Positions 26,786 to 35,672 of a DNA stretch of 64,000 bases are shown piece by piece (positions within the stretch are counted from its first letter, which is position 1; every line of letters starts with the position of its first letter). The stretch is from contig JAEWLJ010000005.1 in assembly GCA_023393455.1 (NCBI GenBank), positions 35,519 to 99,518 on the forward strand, given 5' to 3'. The notes beneath the pieces are model-generated. The model had not been told where the DNA came from, ran no database searches, and saw nothing but the letters and a program-made list of their open reading frames with translations. Position numbers and translations under genes: made by a program. Source of the DNA: Methanobacteriota archaeon. GTDB lineage: Archaea; Halobacteriota; Methanomicrobia; Methanomicrobiales; Methanoculleaceae.

Positions 26786-28801
26786 CTATCCTGCCCGTTC
26801 GTAGATCCTGACACCTCCTTCATCGTAGATGAGGCGGAGCCCCCGGTCCGGCAGCCTTACATCATAACGCTCGCGTTCGGGCTCGCCGACGTAGAGGAGG
26901 GTCGCGTTGTACTTCTCCATCAACATGACGGCGTCCGCCGGATCCTCGTAGATCGCCCGGATATCCGGCGGGCGCTCCGTGTACCACGCTCCGTTCCCCC
27001 GCCAGGTCAGTTCGTGGCCGATCTGTCCGAGGACCGCCGGGATGCCGGTGAAAGACGAGACACGGGAGTAGTAGCCGTAATCCCCGTTTTCGGCCTCCAC
27101 AATCCGGTGGTCGCCGTCGAGCGTCTGGAGGTAGTCGATCGCCGCGGCCTCCCCCGGCCGGGTGGCCTTGAGGTAGGCAAAGCCGTCGAGGGTCGCATAA
27201 CCCGCCGCTGGGTAGTCGATCCCGAGGAGCCCCCGGCCGATATCGATCTCGAGGGCGACCGGGGCGGCGATGAGGGCGACGGCTGCGACGACGGCAGCAC
27301 CCTTCCGTGCCGCGTCCGGGAGGACCGGCCGCCGTCCTGCAAGCCACTTCCCGGCAAGGAGGAGGGAGCCTGTCCCGAGCAGGATCCAGGCGTCGAAGTA
27401 GAACTTGAAGACGGTGTTGAACCGGCTGTAGTCCCCGCCGAGCATCTCCTGGAGGTAGAAGACCTCGCAGAGGGCGAGCACCGCGAGGCCGGCGATGCAG
27501 AGGAGGTCGGCAAACGAGCGCTCCCGCCGGAGGAGGAGGTAGACGAGCGGGACGAGGAGAATCGCAAGAGCCGTATACCCGATGGCGAGCGCCGGGACGG
27601 CGACGGCGAGCGCCACCGGGGCCCGCCGGATATCGGGGGCGACGGCCGCGTAAGCGATACCGAGGAACCCGCCCCAGACCGCGAGGAAAGCGAGCGGGTC
27701 GGTGGGAGGAAGGCCCCACCCGATCCCGCCGATACCCGCGGGCTCGAGGTCGAGGTAGTAGGGGAGGTAGATCGCGAGAGCGAGCGCCGGGACCACCACG
27801 GCGAAAGCGATCGTGGAGCGGTCGCGCCCGGAGAGGAAGAGGACGAGGAGGAAGACCGCGACGGCGGGGGCGTAGACGAGAGCGTCCCAGGATGAGAGGA
27901 GCGGCATCGAGCCGACGGAGAGAGCGAGGAGGAGGGTGAGGCCAAACCTTCCCGGGGCGTCGAGGACGCGCCAGCGACACCAGGCAAAGGCGAGGAGGAA
28001 GATGAGGAAGACCTGGTTGAAGGCAGCGATCTCGAAGGCGTGGACGTTCCCGAGGAAGAGGGAGAAGACCGGGAACTCGAACCGGCCACCGGGGATGATC
28101 CAGTTGGTCTCCTGGAAGGCCGAGTAGATCCCGTCGCCCGCGGCGAGGAACCAGACGACCGACGGCGGGACGAGGAGGAGGACCACGAGAGGGAGCCACC
28201 GCCACCGGGGAAGGATGAGGTGGCCGAGCGCGTAGAGGGCGACGAACGCCGTCCCGTAGACCGTGGCCGGGACGAGGTTGAAGGCCACCTCCGGGGGTAT
28301 CCCCGTGACGATGGCGAGCGAGCCCATCAGCCAGTGGCCGAGGTAGTAGTAGACGGTGAGGTGCCCGCCCGCAAACCAGGGGTCGAGGGGCGGCACCACG
28401 GGCTCACGGATGATGCTCGCGATGAAGGCGTGGTTCATGTACTGCTCGCTGAAGTAGCCGATGGGCGGATTTACGAACCGGACGGCGAGCGCGAAGAGAA
28501 ACCCGACGAGGAAGACCGCGTCCCAGGAGAGGAGGCTTCTGATCTCGGAGAGCCGGTAGTCGCCCCGCCGGATGCCCCATACCCCGAGGGCGAGGAAGAC
28601 GAGGAGGGCGAGGGCGACCGGGACGCGGAGGAGGCCGCAGTACCAGGTCATGAGGGTGAAGAGGAGGAGGGAGGCCGGGTAGGCCGCCGGGTAGGCATAG
28701 TCCCCGAGTGCCGGGCGGAGTCGGGGCCAGAGGGCCATCTGCAGCCCTTTGAGGAGACCGGCCCAGAGGAGCACGTCGCATGCCTGCAGGAGGAGGTTCA
28801 C
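26786..28801 (-). CDS. DUF2298 (Chlor_Arch_YYY) polytopic membrane protein
   Basis: This 671-residue protein has more than ten hydrophobic segments. It carries the DUF2298 signature: GYFSEQYMNHAFIASIIREP, PLDPWFAGGHLTVYYYLGHW and EFPVFSLFLGNVHAFEIAAFN, with a C-terminal non-membrane part (VEAENGDYGYYSRVSSFTG; YTERPPDIRAIYEDP). The family is thought to be GT-C-like glycosyltransferases; no substrate is known. The start is a GTG at 28801. Confidence 0.88.
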   Translation of the reverse strand: MNLLLQACDVLLWAGLLKGLQMALWPRLRPALGDYAYPAAYPASLLLFTLMTWYCGLLRVPVALALLVFLALGVWGIRRGDYRLSEIRSLLSWDAVFLVGFLFALAVRFVNPPIGYFSEQYMNHAFIASIIREPVVPPLDPWFAGGHLTVYYYLGHWLMGSLAIVTGIPPEVAFNLVPATVYGTAFVALYALGHLILPRWRWLPLVVLLLVPPSVVWFLAAGDGIYSAFQETNWIIPGGRFEFPVFSLFLGNVHAFEIAAFNQVFLIFLLAFAWCRWRVLDAPGRFGLTLLLALSVGSMPLLSSWDALVYAPAVAVFLLVLFLSGRDRSTIAFAVVVPALALAIYLPYYLDLEPAGIGGIGWGLPPTDPLAFLAVWGGFLGIAYAAVAPDIRRAPVALAVAVPALAIGYTALAILLVPLVYLLLRRERSFADLLCIAGLAVLALCEVFYLQEMLGGDYSRFNTVFKFYFDAWILLGTGSLLLAGKWLAGRRPVLPDAARKGAAVVAAVALIAAPVALEIDIGRGLLGIDYPAAGYATLDGFAYLKATRPGEAAAIDYLQTLDGDHRIVEAENGDYGYYSRVSSFTGIPAVLGQIGHELTWRGNGAWYTERPPDIRAIYEDPADAVMLMEKYNATLLYVGEPERERYDVRLPDRGLRLIYDEGGVRIYERAG

Positions 28802-28895
28802 GCCCCGCTATCGTGGTTCCGGGTATATCCGGTTTGCGCTCGCCCTCCACGGAATGATTTAACCAGAGGTCCCGCCATACCACTACACCCAGGAG

Positions 28896-29747
28896 ATGGC
28901 CGAAATGACGAAGAACAGGAGTCCGGGGGTCATCCGCCTCCGGGAGAGGGGGATGATCGCCGTCCGGGGAAAGGTTCTCGCCGGCGTGATGACCGCGCCG
29001 CAGATGGCGGCGGTAGCCCGGATCGCGGAGGAGTTCGGGGACGGTACGGTCGGGCTGACGGCCCGCCTCAACATTGAACTCCCCCGAATCGACCGGCGGG
29101 ACGCGGGGGAGGTTGCAGAACGGCTCCGGGAGGCAGGGATAGAGCCGGGGAGCACCGGGGCGACCCTTCGGGCGGTCGTCGCCTGCAAGGGCACGGTCTG
29201 CAGGCACGGGTGCTACGACACCCAGGGGCTCGCCCGGGCGATCGAGGAGCGTTACGGGGGATGCGACCTCCCCCGGAAACTGAAGATCTCCCTCTCTGGG
29301 TGCCCGAACAACTGCGCACGGGTTCAGCTCAACGACATCGGGATAGCGGGGAGACGATACCCCCTCTTTGCCGATGAGTGCGAAGGCTGCGGAGCGTGCG
29401 AGAAGGTCTGCCGAGAAGGGGCCGTCCGGGTCGCCGATGACAGGGTTCTCTTCTCGGGGGAGGCCTGCATCGGCTGCGGCGACTGTATCGCAATCTGTCC
29501 ACAGGGTGCGATCGCTGTTGCTTCGGAGGGGCTGCGCCTCTTCCTCGGCGGGAGGTCGGGCAGGGTGCTCCAGGTCGGCACCGAGGCCGACGAACTCATC
29601 GCCGAAGACGAGGCGGTCGCGATCGTCGGAAAGCTGATCGACTGCTTCCGGCAGAACGCACTGCCGGGCGAGCGGTTCGGGGAGATGATGGAGCGCGTGG
29701 GAGGAGAGACCGTCTTTGCAGCCGTCGGGATGAGGCCGCGGGAGTGA
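28896..29747 (+). CDS. Small sulfite/nitrite reductase-like protein with two 4Fe-4S clusters (Dsr-LP type)
   Basis: The 283-residue protein has an N-terminal sulfite-reductase ferredoxin-like half-domain (TAPQMAAVARIAEEFGDGTV). The siroheme/4Fe-4S cysteines follow (CKGTVCRHGC and SGCPNNCARVQ), then two ferredoxin motifs (CEGCGACEKVCREG; CIGCGDCIAICPQG). This is the compact dissimilatory sulfite-reductase-like protein of methanogens, distinct from F420-dependent Fsr. Its in vivo substrate is unknown. The gene is alone, with no dsrAB partner. Confidence 0.85.
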   Translation: MAEMTKNRSPGVIRLRERGMIAVRGKVLAGVMTAPQMAAVARIAEEFGDGTVGLTARLNIELPRIDRRDAGEVAERLREAGIEPGSTGATLRAVVACKGTVCRHGCYDTQGLARAIEERYGGCDLPRKLKISLSGCPNNCARVQLNDIGIAGRRYPLFADECEGCGACEKVCREGAVRVADDRVLFSGEACIGCGDCIAICPQGAIAVASEGLRLFLGGRSGRVLQVGTEADELIAEDEAVAIVGKLIDCFRQNALPGERFGEMMERVGGETVFAAVGMRPRE

Positions 29748-29759
29748 GCGGCCCTCCGC

Positions 29760-30017
29760 TCACTGTGACGTCTTCGTGCTCTGCAAACCGTAAGAGCCTC
29801 TCCCATCCCCACCCCAGTCCCCGCACTCTGTGACGACCATCCACGTCTCCCGGATTCCCTCCTCCAGCCGCAGGATCCGGGCCGTCCCACCGAGGCTCTC
29901 CTCGACCTCGAAGAACTCCCGCGCCTTCTGCTCATTGAACGGGCCATAGCGTTCGATGCCGCCGCGGTCACCGATGACCTCGACCCGGTACTTCAGACGG
30001 GAACCGTTCATCATCAT
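29760..30017 (-). CDS. Small hypothetical protein
   Basis: The 85-residue product begins with three Met codons after a GGTGA ribosome site. It reads as a small alpha/beta domain (LKYRVEVIGDRGGIERYGPF; ARILRLEEGIRETWMVVTE) with a short polar tail. No family recognised. It is convergent with the sulfite-reductase-like gene. Confidence 0.5.
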   Translation of the reverse strand: MMMNGSRLKYRVEVIGDRGGIERYGPFNEQKAREFFEVEESLGGTARILRLEEGIRETWMVVTECGDWGGDGRGSYGLQSTKTSQ

Positions 30018-30225
30018 TCACCGGTGGTGGAAACGCCTGCAGCTCTATAAACCCTGCGGACACCGGGTGGAGAAACGTTAGTGGTTCTCCTATCCTGGAG
30101 TGTATTTGAGCTCATTCTCGGAGAGAAGCGGCGTCCCCTGCCATAAATGCCGGACATAAGAACAGGAAACCGGCAGTCACGCCCTCCGCCGGGGCGGGAG
30201 CCGGCCGGACACGTACCTTATATAG

Positions 30226-30236
30226 TATTCAGACAT
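30226..30236 (+). promoter_or_regulatory. TATA-box-like promoter of the zinc-ribbon gene
   Basis: CCTTATATAGTA is centred about 33 bp upstream of ATG 30264 and gives a short leader. Confidence 0.5.
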
Positions 30237-30263
30237 ACTTCTACAAGCAGTGTTCTTATCTGC

Positions 30264-30461
30264 ATGAGCAATCCAATGGATTATAACAGAGGCAACAGAA
30301 GTTTCGGTGGCCCGTCGAGAGGTTTTGGCGGTCCCCGTGAAATGACAAAGACCGTTTGTTCAGACTGTGGGAAAGAGTGCGAAGTCCCCTTCAAGCCGAC
30401 CGAAGGCCGGCCTGTCTATTGCCAGGACTGCCTCCCCAAGCACAGAAAACCCCGGTTCTAA
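30264..30461 (+). CDS. CxxC-x17-CxxC zinc-ribbon protein
   Basis: The 65-residue protein has a Gly/Arg-rich N-terminus (NRGNRSFGGPSRGFGG). One zinc ribbon, CSDCGKECEVPFKP... to CQDC, has exactly 17 residues between the two CxxC pairs. This matches the short CxxC-x17-CxxC domain common in methanogens, likely nucleic-acid-binding. The frame is open to 30147, but ATG 30264 fits the promoter and the domain. Confidence 0.8.
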   Translation: MSNPMDYNRGNRSFGGPSRGFGGPREMTKTVCSDCGKECEVPFKPTEGRPVYCQDCLPKHRKPRF

Positions 30462-30610
30462 ACCAATACATCTATCTTTTTCGTAAAACGTCAGCAGTGG
30501 ATCTCCGGTCTGGAACCGGAGAGTCACGACGCCCTTGCCGGTCGCCGGCAACCACACCGCTTCTCCGGAGCAGAGCGGCTCGATAACAGGAAGAACCCGG
30601 GGGGCCGGGT

Positions 30611-31480
30611 TCACCGGAGCCCGAGTTCCAGGAAGAGATCATCGTGGAGAGCCCGGAGCGCCTCTGTCGCCGGGGACTCGGACCGGGTCGCCGGCCGGCC
30701 GTTCCTGACCGCGTCGACCACCGCCGGGTCGAACGGGATCTTACCCGCCACCACGATACCCTCTTGTTTACAGTAGTCCTCGATCCTCTTGCAGATATCC
30801 TCTGCGAGGTCGAACCGGTTGATGACGACGAAGATCCGGGGACTGAACCGCCGGCAGACCACAACAAGCCGTTCGAGGTCGTGGAGCGCCGAGACTCCCG
30901 GCTCCGTCACAGCAAGGACTGCATCCATCCCACTCACCGTCGCGATCAGCGGGCAGCCAATCCCCGGCGGGCCGTCGGCGAGGAGGAGGTCCTTGCCGCC
31001 CGACCGGGCTATCGCCCGCTTCTTCACCTCGGTGACGAGCAGTCCCGAGTTCCCGGAGCCCGGGAAGAGCCGGGCGTGAACGAGGTCCCCCCGGTCCGTC
31101 GCCGAGGTGTAGATCTCGCCGCAGACGCGGGGTTCCATCCGTACCGCCCCCACGGGGCAGACGTAGGTGCAGACAGCACAGCCCTCACAGTGCAGGGCAT
31201 CCACCACCCAGGCATCATCGCGGCGCACGATCGCCGAAAACCGGCAGTGGTCCGCACAGATGCCGCAGTCGCGGCAGAGGGCCGGGTCGATCCGGGCCGC
31301 CGTGAGCCCCCGGAACTTCTCGGTGCTGATTCGCCGGGGACTGAGGAGGAGAGAGAGGTTCGCGGCTTCCACGTCGCAGTCGGCGAGCACCTGCGGCACG
31401 CCGCTCGTATCCGCGAGCGCAGCCGTCACCATCGTCTTCCCGGTGCCGCCCTTGCCGCTGATAACGGCGAGTTTGATCAT
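30611..31480 (-). CDS. MinD-superfamily P-loop ATPase with inserted ferredoxin domain (copy 2)
   Basis: From ATG 31480 the product has 289 residues: deviant Walker A MIKLAVISGKGGTGKT, then two inserted 4Fe-4S cluster motifs (CRDCGICADHCRF; CEGCAVCTYVCPV), then DGPPGIGCPLI and VTEPGVSALHDLERL. Such ATPases are thought to help assemble or insert Fe-S or metal cofactors. Its ATG overlaps the upstream homologue's stop by 4 bp (ATGA), so the two are co-translated. Confidence 0.9.
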   Translation of the reverse strand: MIKLAVISGKGGTGKTMVTAALADTSGVPQVLADCDVEAANLSLLLSPRRISTEKFRGLTAARIDPALCRDCGICADHCRFSAIVRRDDAWVVDALHCEGCAVCTYVCPVGAVRMEPRVCGEIYTSATDRGDLVHARLFPGSGNSGLLVTEVKKRAIARSGGKDLLLADGPPGIGCPLIATVSGMDAVLAVTEPGVSALHDLERLVVVCRRFSPRIFVVINRFDLAEDICKRIEDYCKQEGIVVAGKIPFDPAVVDAVRNGRPATRSESPATEALRALHDDLFLELGLR

Positions 31481-32319
31481 GGGTTCACCCCCGTGATCGC
31501 ATCGGCGAGATCGGTGAACCGCTCCTCCCACCCGGGAAGGAGCGCGGCGATGAGCCCGCCCCGGTTCTGGACGGCGGCAATCTCCCGGGAGAACGGGAGG
31601 GTCATCAGGATGGGGAGCCCGCGCTCCCGGCAGAACCCCACGGTCGCCTCGTCCTTGCCGTCGCTCCGGTTGATCACGACGCCGGCGGGGATGCCGAGCG
31701 TCTCGGCCACCCCTGCCGCAAGGCGGAGGTCATGCAGCCCGAACGGAGTCGACTCCGTCACCAGGACGCAGAAATCGCTCCCTTCAAGCGTCTCGATCAC
31801 CGGGCAGGCGATCCCGGGGGAGGCGTCGTAGAGGATGAGGGGGTGGCCTTCTGCGAGCATCTTTGCCGCCTTGATGACCATCGGGGCCTGGACCTCCCCC
31901 TCGTTCAAGACCCCGCTCACCAGGGTGAGGCGTGGGAGCGGGTGGGAACAGGCCACCCGGCCGATGGTGCGCGGGACCTCCCGGATAGCCCCCTGCGGGC
32001 AGACGAGGACGCAGCCCCCGCAGGAATGGCAGAGTTCCGGGAAGGTGAGGACAGAGTCCTTCACCACGGCAAGTGCCCCGAACCGGCAGAACTTCCCACA
32101 TTCCCCGCAGAGGGTGCACCTCGCAGGGTCGATCGCCGGGACCGGCGTCGTCACCGGGACATCCGTTGCCTCGGCCGGGAAGAAGAGGTGAAGGTTCGGC
32201 TCCTCGACGTCGCAGTCGACGAGCACAATATCGCGGGAGCGGGAGAGGGTGCAGGCGAGGTTCGCCGCCACCGTGCTCTTCCCGGTTCCCCCTTTGCCGC
32301 TTGCAATCGCTATCTTCAT
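31477..32319 (-). CDS. MinD-superfamily P-loop ATPase with inserted ferredoxin domain (copy 1)
   Basis: The 280-residue protein begins MKIAIASGKGGTGKSTVAAN at 32319. It has CTLCGECGKFCRF and CHSCGGCVLVCPQ as two 4Fe-4S motifs, VDCDVEEPNLHLF and DASPGIACPVIE. It is paralogous to the next gene. The NifX-like gene is 13 bp upstream, making a NifX-ATPase-ATPase operon. The role is probably metal-cofactor handling, by family association and not direct evidence. Confidence 0.92.
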   Translation of the reverse strand: MKIAIASGKGGTGKSTVAANLACTLSRSRDIVLVDCDVEEPNLHLFFPAEATDVPVTTPVPAIDPARCTLCGECGKFCRFGALAVVKDSVLTFPELCHSCGGCVLVCPQGAIREVPRTIGRVACSHPLPRLTLVSGVLNEGEVQAPMVIKAAKMLAEGHPLILYDASPGIACPVIETLEGSDFCVLVTESTPFGLHDLRLAAGVAETLGIPAGVVINRSDGKDEATVGFCRERGLPILMTLPFSREIAAVQNRGGLIAALLPGWEERFTDLADAITGVNP

Positions 32320-32332
32320 CTCCGGTCCCGCT

Positions 32333-32674
32333 TCAGGAAAGAGAGAGCGGCTGCAGGTTCCCGGCGGTATACTCCGCAAGGGCATCGGCGACGCTGCCGC
32401 TCCCATGGTAGGCGTAGGCCTTGATCCCACCCGCTTCGAGCGCCCGTGCGGCGTTCCCGCCGACCTGGCCGGTGATGACGGTCGTCGCGCCGTGCTCCGC
32501 GAGCAACTGGACCGCCCGGGGCCCGACTCCGCTGGCGGCGTCGATGAGGGGATTCTCGACCGATTCCGACGTTCCTTTCTCCGTATCGACGAAGACAAAG
32601 AAGGGTGCCCGGCCGAACCGCTCTTCAACCGGGGCATCCGTGCCCGTGGCACGGGCGGTGATGCAGACAATCAT
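32333..32674 (-). CDS. NifX/NafY-type FeMo-cofactor-binding-domain protein
   Basis: The 113-residue single-domain protein matches the NifB/NifX/NafY cofactor-binding family: VEERFGRAPFFVFVD, AAVQLLAEHG-type helix and TTVITGQVGGNAARALEAGG. No nitrogenase genes occur here, so the domain more likely handles another iron-sulfur cluster or metal. A near-copy of a palindromic operator lies just upstream at 32695-32716. Confidence 0.88.
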   Translation of the reverse strand: MIVCITARATGTDAPVEERFGRAPFFVFVDTEKGTSESVENPLIDAASGVGPRAVQLLAEHGATTVITGQVGGNAARALEAGGIKAYAYHGSGSVADALAEYTAGNLQPLSLS

Positions 32675-32694
32675 ATGCTTTCACTCCTCTCTGA

Positions 32695-32716
32695 AATATT
32701 ACTCATATGTGCATAA
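32695..32716 (-). promoter_or_regulatory. Operator site A (palindrome around CATATG)
   Basis: Twenty of 22 bases match the site at 40104-40125. The core reads TACTCATATGTGCA on the plus strand. It lies 21 bp upstream of the NifX-like start at 32674, where a repressor could block initiation. Confidence 0.6.
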
Positions 32717-32738
32717 TACTTTGGATAGGAGACACGCC

Positions 32739-33098
32739 TCAGTGGTGCCCTTCGCACTCTCCGCCGTCCTCGTGGTGACAGGAACTCTCTCCCGGCGTGA
32801 GGCGGCCGGCGATATAGTCCTGAGCAACATAATCGACGTTCCCGCTGACACCGAGGAGCACCCCGATACCGTTCGCACGGAAAAGTTCGACGGCCCGCGG
32901 GCCCATCCCGCCGGCGATGATCTGGTCGACGCCGTGCTCCGCGAGGAAGACCGGGAGCCGGCCCGGCTCATGGCCGGGGTTTGCAAGGTCGTCCCGCCGG
33001 TAGATGATCGAATCCTCGACGTCGAATATAGCGTAGCTCTCGCAGTGCCCGAAGTGCCCGGACACCTGGTTTCCGTCCTGTGCTATTGCAATCCTCAT
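32739..33098 (-). CDS. NifX-like protein with His/Cys-rich tail
   Basis: From ATG 33098 the product has 119 residues. The NifX-type fold is clear (MRIAIAQDGNQVSGHFGHCE, VDQIIAGGMGPRAVELFRANG). The tail SSCHHEDGGECEGHH is rich in metal-binding residues, which suggests iron, nickel or other metal storage or delivery. A longer frame to 33161 was rejected because the conserved fold starts at 33098. It precedes the other NifX-like operon by 64 bp. Confidence 0.85.
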   Translation of the reverse strand: MRIAIAQDGNQVSGHFGHCESYAIFDVEDSIIYRRDDLANPGHEPGRLPVFLAEHGVDQIIAGGMGPRAVELFRANGIGVLLGVSGNVDYVAQDYIAGRLTPGESSCHHEDGGECEGHH

Positions 33099-33144
33099 GA
33101 TCTCACCGTACTCTCCGGCCCCACGTGGAGCCGCATATAGACAT

Positions 33145-33164
33145 ACTACACATATGCGCAAAAG
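33145..33164 (-). promoter_or_regulatory. Operator site C (weaker copy)
   Basis: The plus strand reads CTACACATATGCGCAAAA, matching the 40104 site at 16 of 20 positions. It lies 47 bp upstream of the second NifX-like start. Confidence 0.45.
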
Positions 33165-33214
33165 GAAGTAAAACCACCTATCGTACCATCCGGGCAGCAG
33201 AGGTGCCGGGCCGG

Positions 33215-33228
33215 GGAACCTTTTTTAA
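33215..33228 (+). promoter_or_regulatory. Promoter candidate of the Lon-like gene (shared 14-mer)
   Basis: GGAACCTTTTTTAA lies about 40 bp before the start codon and is identical to a 14-mer upstream of the SpoIIAA-like gene at 45502. The upstream genes run the other way, so this T-rich stretch is not their terminator. Confidence 0.45.
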
Positions 33229-33266
33229 GAGAGGCGACATCCTGCGGAGTAGTTGGAGAAACTTGG

Positions 33267-35672
33267 GTGAGAGTGATGGTTCAGCCTTTGGATATCGGAG
33301 AGTACCGGAACGCCTACGAGCCGGAAAAGGTAGAGTGTGCCAGCACCGGGGAAATGCGCCCGATGGAGGAGATCATCGGCCAGGAACGGGCGCTCCGGGC
33401 GCTACGGTTCGGCCTTGAGATCCGGGATGCGGGGTTCAACGTCTACGCCGCGGGCGCCCAGGGAACCGGACGAATGAGAGCCGTCCGGAGTTTCCTCGAC
33501 GAACTCGCGAAGGCCAAACCCCGGGCGAGCGATTGGGTCTATGTCCATAACTTCGAGAACCAGTACGAGCCCAACGCGATCGCCCTCCCTGCCGGGAAAG
33601 GGACGGAGTTCCGGGATGATATGAAACGGTTCATCGAGGAGACGCGGCAGGCGCTTCCCCGGGCGTTCCAGAGCGAAGAGTATGCCAAACGGCGCGACGA
33701 AACACTCCAATCGCTCCAGGGAAACAGGACGGAGCTCATCGCCCGGATCAACCAGAAAGCCCAGGAAGCGGGGTTCGTCATCCAGATGAGCCCCATCGGC
33801 CTCCTGACCATCCCGGTCATCAACGGGAGGCCGGTTCCCGAGGAGGAGTTCATCAGCCTCCCCGACGAGGTGCGGGCAGAGGTCCAGCAGCGGCGGGACG
33901 CCCTGAACGTCGAACTCCGGAGCACACTCAGGCAGGTGCAGGACATCGAGCGGCAGGGAGCCGAGGCGGTCACGAACCTGAACCGTGACATCGCCCTCTA
34001 CGCGATAGGGAACCTCGTCGCCGAACTAAAGGAGAAGTATGCCGACGTCGCGGAAGTCTCCGAGTATATCGACGCCGTCCAGAACGACATCCTCGAGAAC
34101 ACTCAGTTATTCCTCGGTCTCCCCGAGCAGCAGGGTGTCCCGCCCCAGTTCCAGGCCTTCATGCGTGAGATTCCGTTCCGGAAGTACGAGGTGAACGTCG
34201 TCGTCGAAAACGCTCCTTCAAAAGGCGCGCCGGTGGTCTTCGAGCAGAACCCCACCTTCCAGAACCTTCTTGGAAAGATCGAGAAAGAGGTGCAGTTCGG
34301 CATCTTCACGACCGACTTCACGATGATCCGGCCGGGCTCGCTTCATAAAGCCAACGGCGGCTACCTGGTCCTCAACGTCGAAGATCTCCTGAGGGCGCCC
34401 TTATCCTGGGACGGGCTCAAGACGGCATTGAAGACCGGAAAAGCCGTCATCGAGGAGCCGGGGGAGCGGATGGGGTTCATCACGGCAAAGACGATCAAGC
34501 CCGAGGCGATCCCCCTCGACATCAAGGTGGCCCTCATCGGGACGCCGATGATCTACCAGGTCCTCTACCAGTACGACCCCGACTTCAAGGAACTCTTCAA
34601 GGTCAAGGCCGACTTCGACATCGTGATGGACAGAAGCGACGAGAACGCCGGGAAGTACGCCGACTTCATCTGCAACCTCGTCCGGGAGGAGGAACTCCGG
34701 CACCTGGAGCGGGGGGCGATCGCCCGGGTGATCGAGCACGGTTCGCGCCTTGCCGCGGATAAGCAGAAACTCTCGACCCAGTTCGCCGTCGTCGCGGACC
34801 TGATCCGGGAGGCGAACTTCTACGCCGCGAGCGACGGGGCCGAGCAGATCGAGAGAAGGCACGTCACGAAGACGATCGAGGAGAAGATCTACCGCTCGAA
34901 CCTGATCCAGAAAAAGATCGAGGAGGCAATCCAGCGGGGGACCTTCCTCATCGATACCGAGGGCGAGAGGGTCGGCCAGGTGAACGGTCTCTCGGTCGTC
35001 GGACTCGGGGACTTCGCCTTCGGCCGGCCGTCGAAGGTGACCGCGAGCATCGGGGTCGGCCGCGACGGGATCATGGATATCGAGCGGGAGGCGGCACTCA
35101 GTGGGCCGATCCACACAAAAGGCGTCCTGATCTTGAGCGGCTACCTCAACAACAACTACGCGCGCGATAAGCCGCTCTCCCTCTCCGCCCGGCTCGTCTT
35201 CGAGCAGAGCTACGGAGGGATCGAGGGCGACTCCGCGTCGAGCACCGAGCTCTACGCCCTCCTCTCGGCACTCTCAGGGCTTCCGCTGAAGCAGTACCTC
35301 GCCGTCACGGGCTCGGTGAACCAGAAGGGTGAGGTTCAGGCGATCGGCGGGGTGAACGAGAAACTGGAGGGGTTCTTCGAGGTCTGCAAGGCCAAAGGGC
35401 TCGACGGGAGCCAGGGGGCGCTGATCCCGGCGAGCAACGTCCAGAATCTGATGCTGAAAGAGGAGATCGTCGAGGCTGCGAAGGCCGGGAGGTTCCGCAT
35501 CTACCCGGTACGGACGATCGACGAGGGGATCGAGGTCCTGACAGGCGTTCCGGCGGGCACCCGGCGAGAGGACGGCACCTACGAGGAGGGGACGGTGAAC
35601 TACCTGGTGGACCGGCGGCTCCGTGAGATGGCGGAGACGATGCGCGGGTTCCAGCCGCAGGCGGCGAAGTGA
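33267..35672 (+). CDS. Lon-like protease, LonC/AAA_32 type
   Basis: The 801-residue protein has a LonC-type N-terminal AAA-like domain with the loop AAGAQGTGRMRAVRS, where the Walker A lysine is replaced. A coiled helical region follows, then a C-terminal Lon protease domain: SASSTELYALLSALSG with the catalytic serine and AIGGVNEKLEGFFEVC with the lysine. Proteins of this class can be ATP-independent, consistent with the altered P-loop. Starts at GTG 33267, GTG 33273 or ATG 33276 are possible; GGAGA precedes the first. Confidence 0.9.
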   Translation: MRVMVQPLDIGEYRNAYEPEKVECASTGEMRPMEEIIGQERALRALRFGLEIRDAGFNVYAAGAQGTGRMRAVRSFLDELAKAKPRASDWVYVHNFENQYEPNAIALPAGKGTEFRDDMKRFIEETRQALPRAFQSEEYAKRRDETLQSLQGNRTELIARINQKAQEAGFVIQMSPIGLLTIPVINGRPVPEEEFISLPDEVRAEVQQRRDALNVELRSTLRQVQDIERQGAEAVTNLNRDIALYAIGNLVAELKEKYADVAEVSEYIDAVQNDILENTQLFLGLPEQQGVPPQFQAFMREIPFRKYEVNVVVENAPSKGAPVVFEQNPTFQNLLGKIEKEVQFGIFTTDFTMIRPGSLHKANGGYLVLNVEDLLRAPLSWDGLKTALKTGKAVIEEPGERMGFITAKTIKPEAIPLDIKVALIGTPMIYQVLYQYDPDFKELFKVKADFDIVMDRSDENAGKYADFICNLVREEELRHLERGAIARVIEHGSRLAADKQKLSTQFAVVADLIREANFYAASDGAEQIERRHVTKTIEEKIYRSNLIQKKIEEAIQRGTFLIDTEGERVGQVNGLSVVGLGDFAFGRPSKVTASIGVGRDGIMDIEREAALSGPIHTKGVLILSGYLNNNYARDKPLSLSARLVFEQSYGGIEGDSASSTELYALLSALSGLPLKQYLAVTGSVNQKGEVQAIGGVNEKLEGFFEVCKAKGLDGSQGALIPASNVQNLMLKEEIVEAAKAGRFRIYPVRTIDEGIEVLTGVPAGTRREDGTYEEGTVNYLVDRRLREMAETMRGFQPQAAK

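Noticed and set aside
30360..30614. Minus-strand frame starting with GTG exactly at the MinD-like gene's stop
   Set aside because: The GTGA overlap is suggestive, but the frame runs 102 bp into the well-supported zinc-ribbon gene on the other strand and its residues match no family.
32333..33098. NifX-like and NifS-like genes as evidence of nitrogen fixation
   Set aside because: No nifHDK, nifE/N or nifB is in the window; these families serve other Fe-S or metal tasks.
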